From the NCBI RefSeq assembly GCF_940143175.1, contig NZ_OW659496.1, positions 1,116,001-1,180,000 of the forward strand: 64,000 bases of DNA, in the 5' to 3' direction. Source of the DNA: Erysipelothrix amsterdamensis (lineage in GTDB: Bacteria; Bacillota_I; Bacilli_A; Erysipelotrichales; Erysipelotrichaceae). The translations under genes and the position numbers were made by a program. The notes beneath the pieces are model-generated. The model saw only the letters and a list, made by a program, of their open reading frames with translations. It was not told the DNA's origin and searched no databases. Of this stretch, positions 46,351 through 55,834 are shown piece after piece (position 1 is the first letter of the stretch; every line of letters starts with the position of its first letter).

Positions 46351-47778
46351 TTATTTTATTTCAATAATTTTCATTGTATTTGTATTACCGGTACCTGTTG
46401 GGTATCCAGCAGCAATAATAACTTTTTTACCTGGTTCGATTCCGAAGTTTTTAGCAATTGTATTTGCAATTTCATCATCGTTTGTCATTTCATTTCGGAT
46501 ATCTGAAACAACTGGTTTAACACCCCATACGATTTCGAGGCGATTTTGTACTTCTTTAGTGAAAGTAACAGCAATCACAGGAACGTTAGGACGGTATTTT
46601 GAGATACGTTTAGCAGTTGAGCCGCTTTGAGTAAATGCAATTACCGCAGCAACATCATCAAGGTTTAATGCTGTTTCAGCAATTGAAATCCCGATTGAAT
46701 CTTGAATTGTTCGTTTTGATGATTTAATTGAATGACGTAAACGATCACGGTAAGGAATAATTTCTTCCATAGCAATCGCAATTTCTGCCATTGTACGAAC
46801 CGCTTCAACTGGGTATGCCCCAACAGCAGATTCACCTGAAAGCATAATTGCATCAGTACCGTCTAAAATTGCATTGGCAACATCACTAGCTTCAGCGCGT
46901 GTAGGACGTGGGTTTTGTTGCATTGATTCAAGCATATGAGTTGCTGTAACTACAGGTTTACCCATTCTGTTTGCTGTTTTAATGATTTGTTTTTGGTAAA
47001 TTGGAACTAAGTGTGTACTTACTTCAACACCTAAGTCTCCACGAGCAACCATAACTCCATCTGCTACTTCAAGAATGCTTTCGATGTTATCGAATCCTTC
47101 TTGGTTTTCAATCTTAACAATGATTTGGATATCTGGTTTACCAGCTGCTTCAATAACTTCGCGAATATCTAAAACGTCTTGTGCACGTCGAACAAATGAT
47201 GCGGCAATATAGTCAATACCATTAACTGCACCAAATGTGATATCTGCACGATCTTTTTCAGAAAGGAATGGCATACTTAACACTACATTAGGTACGTTAA
47301 CACCTTTACGTGTTTTAATAAGACCTGGATTATCGATACGACAAACGAGATCACCATCTTTTTTATCAATAACTGTAAGTTTCATTTTACCGTCATCAAT
47401 AAGTAGGTAATCATCAACTTTAACATCTTCATAAACTTCTGGTACTAATAAAGTAAAACGTTCGTTATTTCCTAAATAATCTGCATCAAAACCTACACGA
47501 ACAATATCGCCCTCTGCAAATTCAAGTGCACCATTTTCCATGTCGCCACAGCGAATTTCTGGACCTTTAGTATCTAAAAGAATCCCTAGGTTAATACCAA
47601 TTCGATCACTTACTTCGCGAACGACTTTCATACGACGTAAATGATTTTCTTGAACATCGTGAGAGAAGTTAAAGCGAACGATATTCATTCCCTCATTTGC
47701 GAGTTTTTCAATCATCTCTGGTGATTCGGAAGCGGGTCCGATAGTACAAATAATCTTAGTTTTTTTCATTTCATGCAT
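46351..47778 (-). CDS. pyk: Pyruvate kinase
   Basis: Transfers phosphate from phosphoenolpyruvate to ADP in the last glycolytic step. KIICTIGPASES at the start, IIVKIENQEGFDN, MVARGDLGVEV, and SGESAVGAYPVEAVRTM. 475 residues, the plain form without the extra PEP-utiliser domain of Bacillus. ATG at 47778 (MHEMKKTK) is nine bases from GGAGG; the ATG three codons later is 18 away. Confidence 0.97.
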   Translation of the reverse strand: MHEMKKTKIICTIGPASESPEMIEKLANEGMNIVRFNFSHDVQENHLRRMKVVREVSDRIGINLGILLDTKGPEIRCGDMENGALEFAEGDIVRVGFDADYLGNNERFTLLVPEVYEDVKVDDYLLIDDGKMKLTVIDKKDGDLVCRIDNPGLIKTRKGVNVPNVVLSMPFLSEKDRADITFGAVNGIDYIAASFVRRAQDVLDIREVIEAAGKPDIQIIVKIENQEGFDNIESILEVADGVMVARGDLGVEVSTHLVPIYQKQIIKTANRMGKPVVTATHMLESMQQNPRPTRAEASDVANAILDGTDAIMLSGESAVGAYPVEAVRTMAEIAIAMEEIIPYRDRLRHSIKSSKRTIQDSIGISIAETALNLDDVAAVIAFTQSGSTAKRISKYRPNVPVIAVTFTKEVQNRLEIVWGVKPVVSDIRNEMTNDDEIANTIAKNFGIEPGKKVIIAAGYPTGTGNTNTMKIIEIK

Positions 47779-47791
47779 ATTGTTTATCCTC

Positions 47792-48751
47792 CTATACCAA
47801 TCTGTCATGTAATTCAAACAGCGCTCTACTTGATTTTTTAGGCATTTTCAATGCTTCATCAATATCGATTGCTACTATTTCTTCGTTTAAGATGCTGACG
47901 CATTTTCCGCCATCACCTGCGATAAGCAGTCTAACTGCCTTATCACCGAATTGTGTTGCTAAAATACGGTCACGTGCTGTCGGTGATCCACCACGTTGTA
48001 TATGACCTAAAACAGTTGAACGGCCCGAAAAACCAGTATGTCTTGAAATCTTTTGCGCTAGAAGTTCTACATCAGTTATTTTTTCACTAATGATAACAAT
48101 TGCATGTCGTTTTTTCTTCACTTCTTCAATTCTGCTTAAGCGTTCTAATACTTCTGATTCATCATATCCTGTTTCTTTTGTAATAATTACTTCCGCACCT
48201 GTAGTTAATCCAGCATAGAGGGCTAAATCACCACATCGATTTCCCATAACCTCTACAACTGAACAACGATGGTGTGAACTCGAAGTATCACGGAGTTTAT
48301 CAACATTGAGAATAACTGTATTCAACGCTGTATCAAAACCAATCGTGTAATCAGTAGATGCAATATCATTGTCAATGGTACCTGGAATTCCGATACAGTT
48401 AATCCCCATCTCTGTAAGTGCCATCGCACCACGGTAACTTCCATCACCACCTATGACAACCAAACCTTCAATACCGTGTTTCTCTAAGTTCGCTACAGCT
48501 TTTTCGCGAACTTCAAGAAGCTTAAAGTCCTCAAGACGTGCACTCCCTAAAATTGTTCCACCTTGAATAATAATGTCACTAACATCACCACGACTTAGCT
48601 TTCGAATATTATCGTTTACTAAGCCTTCGTATCCGTCAAAAACACCAAACACTTCAAGTCCGGCTGAAATACCAGAACGGACAACGGCACGAATCGCTGC
48701 ATTCATGCCCGGAGCATCACCACCTGAAGTTAATATGCCAATCTTCTTCAT
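47792..48751 (-). CDS. pfkA: ATP-dependent 6-phosphofructokinase
   Basis: Commits fructose-6-phosphate to glycolysis. ILTSGGDAPGMNAAIRAVVR at the start, GGDGSYRGA, GIPGTIDNDI and GHIQRGGSPTARDR are signature blocks; the GGDGS pattern indicates ATP rather than pyrophosphate use. 319 residues, standard. AGAGGTGA precedes the ATG. First gene of pfkA-pyk-glcK-aminopeptidase. Confidence 0.98.
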   Translation of the reverse strand: MKKIGILTSGGDAPGMNAAIRAVVRSGISAGLEVFGVFDGYEGLVNDNIRKLSRGDVSDIIIQGGTILGSARLEDFKLLEVREKAVANLEKHGIEGLVVIGGDGSYRGAMALTEMGINCIGIPGTIDNDIASTDYTIGFDTALNTVILNVDKLRDTSSSHHRCSVVEVMGNRCGDLALYAGLTTGAEVIITKETGYDESEVLERLSRIEEVKKKRHAIVIISEKITDVELLAQKISRHTGFSGRSTVLGHIQRGGSPTARDRILATQFGDKAVRLLIAGDGGKCVSILNEEIVAIDIDEALKMPKKSSRALFELHDRLV

Positions 48752-48768
48752 AATTCACCTCTCTTGTA

Positions 48769-48774
48769 ATCATA
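48769..48774 (-). promoter_or_regulatory. Extended -10 box before pfkA
   Basis: TATGAT preceded by TGG on the minus strand (extended -10), 17 bases before the pfkA start; no clear -35. It lies in the gap after dnaI. Confidence 0.5.
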
Positions 48775-48814
48775 CCACTATTTTATTGCTATTTCTCTAC
48801 AAAATGTTGATAAA

Positions 48815-49735
48815 TTACTTGTTTCGTCTATTTTGTCCTACCATTTCATATGGGATTGTTAAAGCATGGATACGATCTACCAATCTTTTAGCTCGAATCT
48901 CATCAGAAGTTCCCTTATTATCGAGTTTGTATAGGTCAACAAGCATGTCAGGACTGTAATTACTTGTTATTATCGTCTTTTTTTTGTTTTCAAGTCGTTC
49001 ATTTAGAATCGACAATAAGATTTCATCACGACTCCATGACGTGATTGGCTCCGCACCCAAATCATCCAAAACAAGCAATGGAACCTTTCTTAGCTTTCTT
49101 AACGTATATTCCATCTCGGTCGGATGTGTAAATAATTGCTTTAAATGGCTCATAAGTTTTGGTACATGAATAAACGCAACATTGCGACCACTCTTCGCAA
49201 AGTCGTTTGAAACACACGCACTTAAATAACTCTTTCCAATCCCTAAATTACCGTATAAATAGTATCCTGGTTTATCATTTTCAACAAAGTTAATCATATC
49301 TTCAAGAACGCCCAAATAATTAGGGTTCTCATTTTCAATTGATATTTTCGAAAATAATGCATCGTGCAAACTAAGTGGTAAATCAAAGATAACATACTGA
49401 CTTAAATAAGCATTTTCTTCTGCAATCTCGCGAACAATTGGAAGTTCAAAAATTTGCTCAGATAATATCCCAGTTGATTGATCATAAATTAGGTCTACAT
49501 ATTGACCCAAACTTGGATCGTTTTCAAGTTCTTCAGCTGAGTATGATTCAGCTTTTCGCTTATTTAGAACCCAATTTTTGAATTGAAACGCATTCGCTTC
49601 AACAATCGAATCTGGACACTCAAATCGTTCCATGAAATCGATTATTTCTGGTAATATACGTAAACGTTCAAACGTTTCGACACGCTTTTGAACTTGCTCA
49701 TCGGATAACTCAAATTTTAGATTACGTAAACTCAT
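48815..49735 (-). CDS. dnaI: Helicase loader DnaI
   Basis: AAA+ ATPase that loads the replicative helicase with DnaB. An N-terminal helicase-interaction domain, then Walker A GNLGIGKSY, Walker B VPLLVLDDLGAEP, and sensor ITSNYSPDML. 306 residues. It starts directly at the end of dnaB, as in Bacillus. Confidence 0.93.
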   Translation of the reverse strand: MSLRNLKFELSDEQVQKRVETFERLRILPEIIDFMERFECPDSIVEANAFQFKNWVLNKRKAESYSAEELENDPSLGQYVDLIYDQSTGILSEQIFELPIVREIAEENAYLSQYVIFDLPLSLHDALFSKISIENENPNYLGVLEDMINFVENDKPGYYLYGNLGIGKSYLSACVSNDFAKSGRNVAFIHVPKLMSHLKQLFTHPTEMEYTLRKLRKVPLLVLDDLGAEPITSWSRDEILLSILNERLENKKKTIITSNYSPDMLVDLYKLDNKGTSDEIRAKRLVDRIHALTIPYEMVGQNRRNK

Positions 49736-50896
49736 CTAGATCTCTCCTTTACTTAGCATCCCTTTTAATCGAGATTTTAGTTCATCAACATCTTTATCAA
49801 TAGTAGTATCTGTGGAATAGGTTGGTGCTGCAACTTCAACCTTCGGTTTAGGTACACGCTTATTACTTGATGAATTTGGCGCCTCGCGTTCTTTAAGAGC
49901 ATCCTCCAATGTTTTTACACCACGACGTTTCCATGATGATGCAACCTTTTCAACAAATCCTCTGTTTAAATTTTTGTCATTTGTTTCTAGAATATACTCT
50001 ACAAGTACATTAATGACCTTATTATCAAAGCCGAAATTATGCTCTAAAGATTTTAACAGTTTGCGATCTGCATCAATAATATATGTATCCTCTTGTTTAT
50101 ATGCCAAGAAGCTAACAGGATCAAGTTCATATGGATCTGAAACACTTTCAACACTTTGCGTTCCGTGATTTTTTTCAATAAGATACTGAAATTTTTTCGA
50201 ATCAAAATCACCCGTTTCAAAATTCGTAGAAGCCATTAATACTGATTTCATGTCCAAGTAGTTCAAATTATAAAAAGAGCCAAACACCCCTACTTTTTCA
50301 CGAACAAGCTCGGTTCGAAATGCCAATGGATACATAACGTTACTTATCGACTTAAAGAAGCCCTCAACATCGAATTTATGCTTACGATCTGTGTCTGTAC
50401 CTTCAATGCGTTTTGATGTATATGATTCTTCTAACGACTCATCCCAGGATGATAATCGAGATAAATCAAAACTTGCAGATATTTCATTATCCAATTCAAC
50501 ACAAATACTTTTACGATAGCGTGAACAAACCTCAATAAAAGCTTCGTTCCCTCGTACAATTGCATAGAGTCTTCCAAAGGTTGGATGTTGTAAGAAATCA
50601 TGAGGACTAAGCGGTGGTGTCAATACAAGCGTTAAAACTCCTGTGTCATAGGTACGAATAAGTGCAAATCGCTCTAACTCTTTTCGATAATCGTTTAAAT
50701 CCGATGTCCCAAGGTGCAACATATGAGTCAAAGTTTTAATTGTTACCTCCGACTCAAATTGACCAAACTCATAAAGTGTTAAATATAAACTTAATGCAGG
50801 ATATGAAAAAAGAGGTTGATATAAGAGGATCAATGACTCCATTTGATCGGGTGCTATTTTAAAATCTACATTTGTTTTATATACGACTTCTTGCAT
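49736..50896 (-). CDS. dnaB: Replication initiation and membrane attachment protein DnaB (Firmicutes type)
   Basis: Part of the DnaD-DnaB-DnaI primosome that brings the helicase to the origin. N-terminal winged-helix region (LYQPLFSYPALSLYLTLYEFG) and C-terminal DnaB/DnaD domain (NFGFDNKVINVLVEYILETNDKNLN, then WKRRGVKTLEDAL). 386 residues from ATG 50896, which overlaps the coaE stop. A TTG one codon earlier has equally good spacing to GGAGG. Confidence 0.92.
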   Translation of the reverse strand: MQEVVYKTNVDFKIAPDQMESLILLYQPLFSYPALSLYLTLYEFGQFESEVTIKTLTHMLHLGTSDLNDYRKELERFALIRTYDTGVLTLVLTPPLSPHDFLQHPTFGRLYAIVRGNEAFIEVCSRYRKSICVELDNEISASFDLSRLSSWDESLEESYTSKRIEGTDTDRKHKFDVEGFFKSISNVMYPLAFRTELVREKVGVFGSFYNLNYLDMKSVLMASTNFETGDFDSKKFQYLIEKNHGTQSVESVSDPYELDPVSFLAYKQEDTYIIDADRKLLKSLEHNFGFDNKVINVLVEYILETNDKNLNRGFVEKVASSWKRRGVKTLEDALKEREAPNSSSNKRVPKPKVEVAAPTYSTDTTIDKDVDELKSRLKGMLSKGEI

Positions 50897-51483
50897 CAAT
50901 TGTATCCTCCTTTTTTTATTTTTTCAATTAACTTCTCAGTGTCCCGATTTAAGTCAACGATCGTACTATTATTACATAGAATATAGTCTGATTTTTCTTC
51001 TTTTATCTTTTCCGAATACTGACGATTCATTCTTCGATCAATATCTTCAGACTTCATACCACGATTTAATAACCTTTTAATCCGAGAATCATAATCAGCA
51101 CTCACCATAATGATAAGGTCAAACAGATCCTCCATCTCTGACTCGAAAAGAAGCGGTACTTCGAAAAAAATCAATGTCTTTTTATCATCATGAATATTCT
51201 GGATAAATGCTCTTACTTCCGCAAAAACTTTTTCTTCAAGTCGTTCGAGTAATTTAGAATTTTTAAATAATATTCCAGACATAATTTGTCGATCCACCGT
51301 TTTATCAAGCCGAAGAATTTCAGGTCCCAATAATTCAATAATAAAATCATATAAAATGCCCTCTGGTTCGTAAAAAGAATGTGTCAAACGATCCATGTCA
51401 TAAACTTCATAACCTAATTCAACTATATGATGACTTACACTCGACTTCCCGGCTCCAATTGTTCCAGTTATTCCAATTTTCAT
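50896..51483 (-). CDS. coaE: Dephospho-CoA kinase
   Basis: Last step of coenzyme A synthesis. P-loop GITGTIGAGKSSV at the start, the DMDRLTH block, and FEVPLLFESEM. 195 residues. ATG at 51483 has AAGGTG five bases upstream and overlaps mutM by four bases (ATGA). The polA-mutM-coaE-dnaB-dnaI order follows Bacillus, without nrdR. Confidence 0.95.
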   Translation of the reverse strand: MKIGITGTIGAGKSSVSHHIVELGYEVYDMDRLTHSFYEPEGILYDFIIELLGPEILRLDKTVDRQIMSGILFKNSKLLERLEEKVFAEVRAFIQNIHDDKKTLIFFEVPLLFESEMEDLFDLIIMVSADYDSRIKRLLNRGMKSEDIDRRMNRQYSEKIKEEKSDYILCNNSTIVDLNRDTEKLIEKIKKGGYN

Positions 51484-52301
51484 ATCTGCACCTTCTGACA
51501 TTTTTCACAAAATACAGTTGATCGACCCGATACAACAATTCGTTTCATAATCGAACCACAACGCGAACACGGATCGCCTGCTCTCCCATATGCATTAAGG
51601 TTAATTTGGAAACGACCCGATACATTAAGCGATGAAGTGTATGAACGCACAGTTGTTCCTCCGGCTTTGATTGCGTTACTAAGGACAACCTTCGTCGTCT
51701 CTACAAGTAAATCGCACTGTTTCATCGTTATTTTCGAACCCGTAGTGAGAGGATGAATTTGAGTTTCATAAAGAATTTCATCTGCATATATATTACCAAT
51801 TCCTGCAATAATACTTTGATCCAATAATATTGTTTTCATAACACGGTTGGAATGATGAATTTTCTGATAGATGTATTCACCATTCAAATTTGTATCAAAT
51901 GGCTCTAAACCTAGGTTTTTTGTTTCTAAATATTTTAGTGGCTCTTTGACGATAGCCATACGTGAGAATTTTCGTGTATCTAAATAGTGAATCGTGCCAC
52001 CATCATAATTAATAACACAGTGCGTATGCTTCGATGGAGCTTTATCGTAATCGTAAAGATGAAACTTTCCTTCCATTCTTAAGTGAAGAATCCAATGCAA
52101 TCCATTAGACATCTCAAACCAGAGGTATTTCCCGCGACGATGAAATGCCTGAAAGCTTGAGCCTACCAGACTCTCTAGTGGATATTCAGATTGATCTTCG
52201 AGTAATTTTGGATAAATAAAATCTATCGAATCAATATGTTTGTCTTTGAGAGACTTCTCAAGTGTTCGTATAATTGTCTCAACTTCTGGTAATTCTGGCA
52301 T
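51480..52301 (-). CDS. mutM: Formamidopyrimidine-DNA glycosylase
   Basis: Base-excision repair enzyme removing 8-oxoguanine. It starts MPELPEVETI, the catalytic N-terminus (Pro2, Glu3), and ends with the zinc finger CSRCGSIMKRIVVSGRSTVF and CEKC. 273 residues from ATG 52301, the start fixed by the invariant PELPEVE. It overlaps the polA stop region. Confidence 0.97.
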   Translation of the reverse strand: MPELPEVETIIRTLEKSLKDKHIDSIDFIYPKLLEDQSEYPLESLVGSSFQAFHRRGKYLWFEMSNGLHWILHLRMEGKFHLYDYDKAPSKHTHCVINYDGGTIHYLDTRKFSRMAIVKEPLKYLETKNLGLEPFDTNLNGEYIYQKIHHSNRVMKTILLDQSIIAGIGNIYADEILYETQIHPLTTGSKITMKQCDLLVETTKVVLSNAIKAGGTTVRSYTSSLNVSGRFQINLNAYGRAGDPCSRCGSIMKRIVVSGRSTVFCEKCQKVQI

Positions 52302-52303
52302 AC

Positions 52304-54805
52304 TTAATACCAATCCTTACCTGTATCCACAGAAACGTTTAAATCAATTGGCCATGAGACAATGTGTTCCATAACTGATACCATCAAATCTTGAATGTAT
52401 TCAAGTTCATCATCATAAACATCAAATACGAGCTCATCATGAACTTGTAAGATCATCGACGATCTATAGTTATTTGACGTCAATAATTCATCTGCTTTGA
52501 TCATTGCTATTTTGATAATATCTGCAGCCGTACCTTGAATCGGCGCATTCATCGCTGCACGCTTTCCAAAATCTTTCACTGCACGATTCGCATCATAGAT
52601 TTCAGGAATATAACGACGACGATTAAAAAGCGTCTTAACGTAACCATCACGCAAACAGTCTTCAACGACAGAATCCATATATTTTGTAATGTTAGGGTAA
52701 ATTTCGTTATATCGTGTAATAAAATGACGTGCTTCTGGAATTGTTATATCCAACTGTTTTGAAAGTCCATACTCTGACATACCATAGACAATTCCAAAGT
52801 TAACACTTTTTGCTTGACGTCGCATAGTACTTGTTACATCTTCAACACCAAATATAGCTTTCGCTGTTTCAGAGTGGATATCATGACCTCCGTTAAATGC
52901 TTCCATCATACGTTTTTCATCTGCTAAATAAGAGAGTACACGGAGTTCAATTTGAGAATAATCAATTGACATTAAGGTACAGCCTTCGGACGCTACAAAG
53001 GCTTTCCGAATCATTCGTGTTTCTTCGTCACGAACCGAAATATTTTGTAAATTTGGATCACTTGACGATAATCGACCTGTTTGTGTTGCGTGTTGATTAA
53101 AAGAAGTATGAATTTTACCATCAGCATGAATATGCTTCGTTAAACCTACAGCATAAGTACTATAAAGTTTTTGATACTTTCGATATTCTAAAATTGGAGC
53201 TATGATTGCATGTTCTTCAATTAAGCCTTCAAGCACATCCACAGCAGTTGAACGTTTCTTTTTAGTAGGCAATTGGAGATGGTCAAATAATACCTCTGCA
53301 AGTTGTTTTGGCGAATTTAAATTGAATTCCATCCCTGCAAGTTCATAAACTTGATTGCTGAGTGTCTCGATTTTTTGATGTGTAACGCGTGCGATTTCAT
53401 CTAGAACGCTTCGATCAACATTAATTCCTCTAAACTCACACTTCGATAGAATCGGAACTAAAGGCTTTTCAATCTCTTCATATACTGAATAAACTTCAAT
53501 CTTATCTGCTTCAGATTTTAGTGTATTAAATTGGGTAAGTATTGCTTGAGTAAATGCTGCACCTTTTTCCATACCTTCATATTCATGAAACCATAAACCA
53601 AATTCATCTTTTAATCGTGCCATAGTCGTTATTGACGAGTTCACAATAAATGCAAGAAGTAATAAATCATCAAATTGATTCATTATTTCTATATCGTTTT
53701 CTAAACAAAATCGATAGAGTGACTTAGACGAGTCAACCACAATAGAAATATCCGATGAAATGAGCGCTCTAAAAGCCTCATTTCCAACCATTTCTCCAAA
53801 TGTTAAATAAATATTCTCTTTACCATCGGAAAGGTAACACCCTTCTAGGTTTCCTTTTTTGTCAAGTTCCATTGAAATTGCAATCATCGACTTTTTCCAA
53901 GATAAATCCAAATCAATAAATTTGATTGTCTCTTTTTCAACCACTTCGACATCATAATTATCAGTAATGAGTGAATTCATATCATATTTACGATAGAAAG
54001 CATTTAATGACTCGTTTGGTATCTCATACTTGATGCTGGAAAGATCAATATCAAGTGGAACAGAGGTATGTATTTCAGCCAATTGATAAGACATCCTCGC
54101 TTGTTCTTCGAATTCGCGAATTTTTTCGCCCATTTTCCCTTTAATTTCTTCTTTATGCATATACAAATTGTCAAAAGTACCATACTGCCCAAGAAGTTTA
54201 AGTGCAGTTTTCTCACCGATTGATGGCACACCAGGAATATTATCACTCGCATCACCCATTAACGCTTTCATATCTACAATTTGTTTTGGTTCAATACCCA
54301 TTTCATCCATTAAACTTTTTTTATCCATAAGGCGTAAATCCGTAAGACCTTTTTTCATAAGCAAAACATCAACATTATCATCAATAAGTTGCAACATGTC
54401 ACGATCACTAGTTAAAATTTCAACTTTATAATCCGGATACATTTTTGACATTGTTCCGATAATATCGTCCGCCTCGTAACCACTTAGTTCAAACCGTTGA
54501 ATTGGATACGCATCTAAAAATTCACGTACAAGCGCAAATTGAGACACCAATTCTTCATCAACCTCTTTACGAGTCCCTTTATATGCATCAAACATATCAT
54601 GACGAAACGTTTTATCCTTTGTATCAAAAGCCACAAGTACATGTGTAGGATCAATGATTTCTATAGCTTTAGCAAGCATTGTTGAAAAGCCATATACAGC
54701 ATTGGTGACAACTCCTGAACTGGACTTCATGTATCCCCTTGAAAGCGTTCCATAGTAAGCTCTAAAAAGCATTGAATTCCCGTCTATTAATAATAATTTA
54801 TTCAT
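52304..54805 (-). CDS. polA: DNA polymerase I
   Basis: Repair and Okazaki-fragment polymerase (833 residues). N-terminal 5'-3' exonuclease (LLIDGNSMLFRAYYG, YEADDIIGT, GDASDNIPGVPSIGEKTA). The middle domain lacks the acidic exonuclease residues, so no proofreading is expected, as in Bacillus. C-terminal polymerase motifs: SIDYSQIELRVLSYLA, RRQAKSVNFGIVYG and QVHDELVFDV. First gene of the replication and repair operon. Confidence 0.97.
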   Translation of the reverse strand: MNKLLLIDGNSMLFRAYYGTLSRGYMKSSSGVVTNAVYGFSTMLAKAIEIIDPTHVLVAFDTKDKTFRHDMFDAYKGTRKEVDEELVSQFALVREFLDAYPIQRFELSGYEADDIIGTMSKMYPDYKVEILTSDRDMLQLIDDNVDVLLMKKGLTDLRLMDKKSLMDEMGIEPKQIVDMKALMGDASDNIPGVPSIGEKTALKLLGQYGTFDNLYMHKEEIKGKMGEKIREFEEQARMSYQLAEIHTSVPLDIDLSSIKYEIPNESLNAFYRKYDMNSLITDNYDVEVVEKETIKFIDLDLSWKKSMIAISMELDKKGNLEGCYLSDGKENIYLTFGEMVGNEAFRALISSDISIVVDSSKSLYRFCLENDIEIMNQFDDLLLLAFIVNSSITTMARLKDEFGLWFHEYEGMEKGAAFTQAILTQFNTLKSEADKIEVYSVYEEIEKPLVPILSKCEFRGINVDRSVLDEIARVTHQKIETLSNQVYELAGMEFNLNSPKQLAEVLFDHLQLPTKKKRSTAVDVLEGLIEEHAIIAPILEYRKYQKLYSTYAVGLTKHIHADGKIHTSFNQHATQTGRLSSSDPNLQNISVRDEETRMIRKAFVASEGCTLMSIDYSQIELRVLSYLADEKRMMEAFNGGHDIHSETAKAIFGVEDVTSTMRRQAKSVNFGIVYGMSEYGLSKQLDITIPEARHFITRYNEIYPNITKYMDSVVEDCLRDGYVKTLFNRRRYIPEIYDANRAVKDFGKRAAMNAPIQGTAADIIKIAMIKADELLTSNNYRSSMILQVHDELVFDVYDDELEYIQDLMVSVMEHIVSWPIDLNVSVDTGKDWY

Positions 54806-54828
54806 GTTTTCCTACTTTCTAAATAAGT

Positions 54829-54867
54829 AAAACCCTTGGGATTACTTAGCAATCGTCTCAAGGGTTT
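54829..54867 (-). terminator. Intrinsic terminator after the ZnuA-like lipoprotein gene
   Basis: Minus strand AAACCCTTG and CAAGGGTTTT pair across a loop of about 20 bases that includes the stop codon. It separates the lipoprotein gene from polA. Confidence 0.65.
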
Positions 54868-55804
54868 CTAGATTAAGTCTCATTTTCGCGATGTAATCAT
54901 AATTCGCTTCGATATCTTTATCTGATAGATTATAAAGATTGCTTAATTCAATTTGTGTTAAATTAAACTCTGTTTTTAATTGATTAAATAATTTTACGTA
55001 TTCTTCAGGCATATTCTCTTCATATGCAATGAACTGAACGCCATCTTTCGCAATTCGTGCTCGAATCGCATTGAGCATCTCTTCATCTGGTAGAACACCG
55101 TATTTTGATAATGTCGCTGGATAAACACCGATATTATAGCTCTTTTGCCAGTTGCCAAAAGATGGTGTCATCGATACAAATTTAATTCCTTTTTCGGAAT
55201 CACGTAAAAGTTGATATTGTGCTTGAAGACCTGTTAACTCTACTTCTAGTGTTTCAAATTGCTCTGTAAAATACGCCTCTTCATCTGGATAAGTCTGTAC
55301 GAGCCAATCTTTGATTGTTCGCGCCATTGAAGTCATCGCTAAAGGATCCATCCATAAAAACGGATCTTTGTCATATTGATCAACTCCAGTAAAAGCATCC
55401 GACTCATAATATTCAGATTCAATTGCATGCGATTGTCCATCAACAACAACATTTGTGTATCGTTTAAATGGATATAACATGGATCGTTCCGATAAATCAA
55501 TCATCTGTAATTTAGAGTTTTGAAGATCATCCAAGTAGAGTTGCCAATAAGGCTGTAATTCATTAATATAAAAAATTGTATCTGCTTTTTTTATAATTTC
55601 TTGAAAGTCATCTTTTACCGTTGCCTGTTGAGGTATTAAACCTGTGTCAATGCGCTGAACGTTAACACGTTCTCCCGCAAGACGTTCTACTAGGAACTGA
55701 ATCGGATAATTCGTAACAATTACATTCCTACTTCTAGGAACACATCCTGACAACGTACCCAGTATGATAACCAACACTAGTAATTTACTCATCAATCGTT
55801 TCAT
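54842..55804 (-). CDS. ZnuA/TroA-like lipoprotein with degenerate metal site
   Basis: Lipid-anchored substrate-binding protein of the zinc/manganese type (320 residues). Lipobox LSGC, Cys21. The fold pattern is kept (VTNYPIQFLVERLAGERVNV, KADTIFYINELQPYW, DPFLWMDPLAM, YEENMP). But the histidines that bind metal are replaced: Gln59-Gln60 where PHxYE should be, Phe149 in DPFLW instead of DPHLW, and MTPSFGN instead of SHxAFGY. Only the acidic ligand Glu262 remains. No permease or ATPase is adjacent. It probably no longer binds zinc in the usual way. ATG 55804 has GAGG six bases upstream. Confidence 0.85.
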   Translation of the reverse strand: MKRLMSKLLVLVIILGTLSGCVPRSRNVIVTNYPIQFLVERLAGERVNVQRIDTGLIPQQATVKDDFQEIIKKADTIFYINELQPYWQLYLDDLQNSKLQMIDLSERSMLYPFKRYTNVVVDGQSHAIESEYYESDAFTGVDQYDKDPFLWMDPLAMTSMARTIKDWLVQTYPDEEAYFTEQFETLEVELTGLQAQYQLLRDSEKGIKFVSMTPSFGNWQKSYNIGVYPATLSKYGVLPDEEMLNAIRARIAKDGVQFIAYEENMPEEYVKLFNQLKTEFNLTQIELSNLYNLSDKDIEANYDYIAKMRLNLETLETIAK

Positions 55805-55834
55805 ACACAACCTCTTTTCACATTTTATTATACA

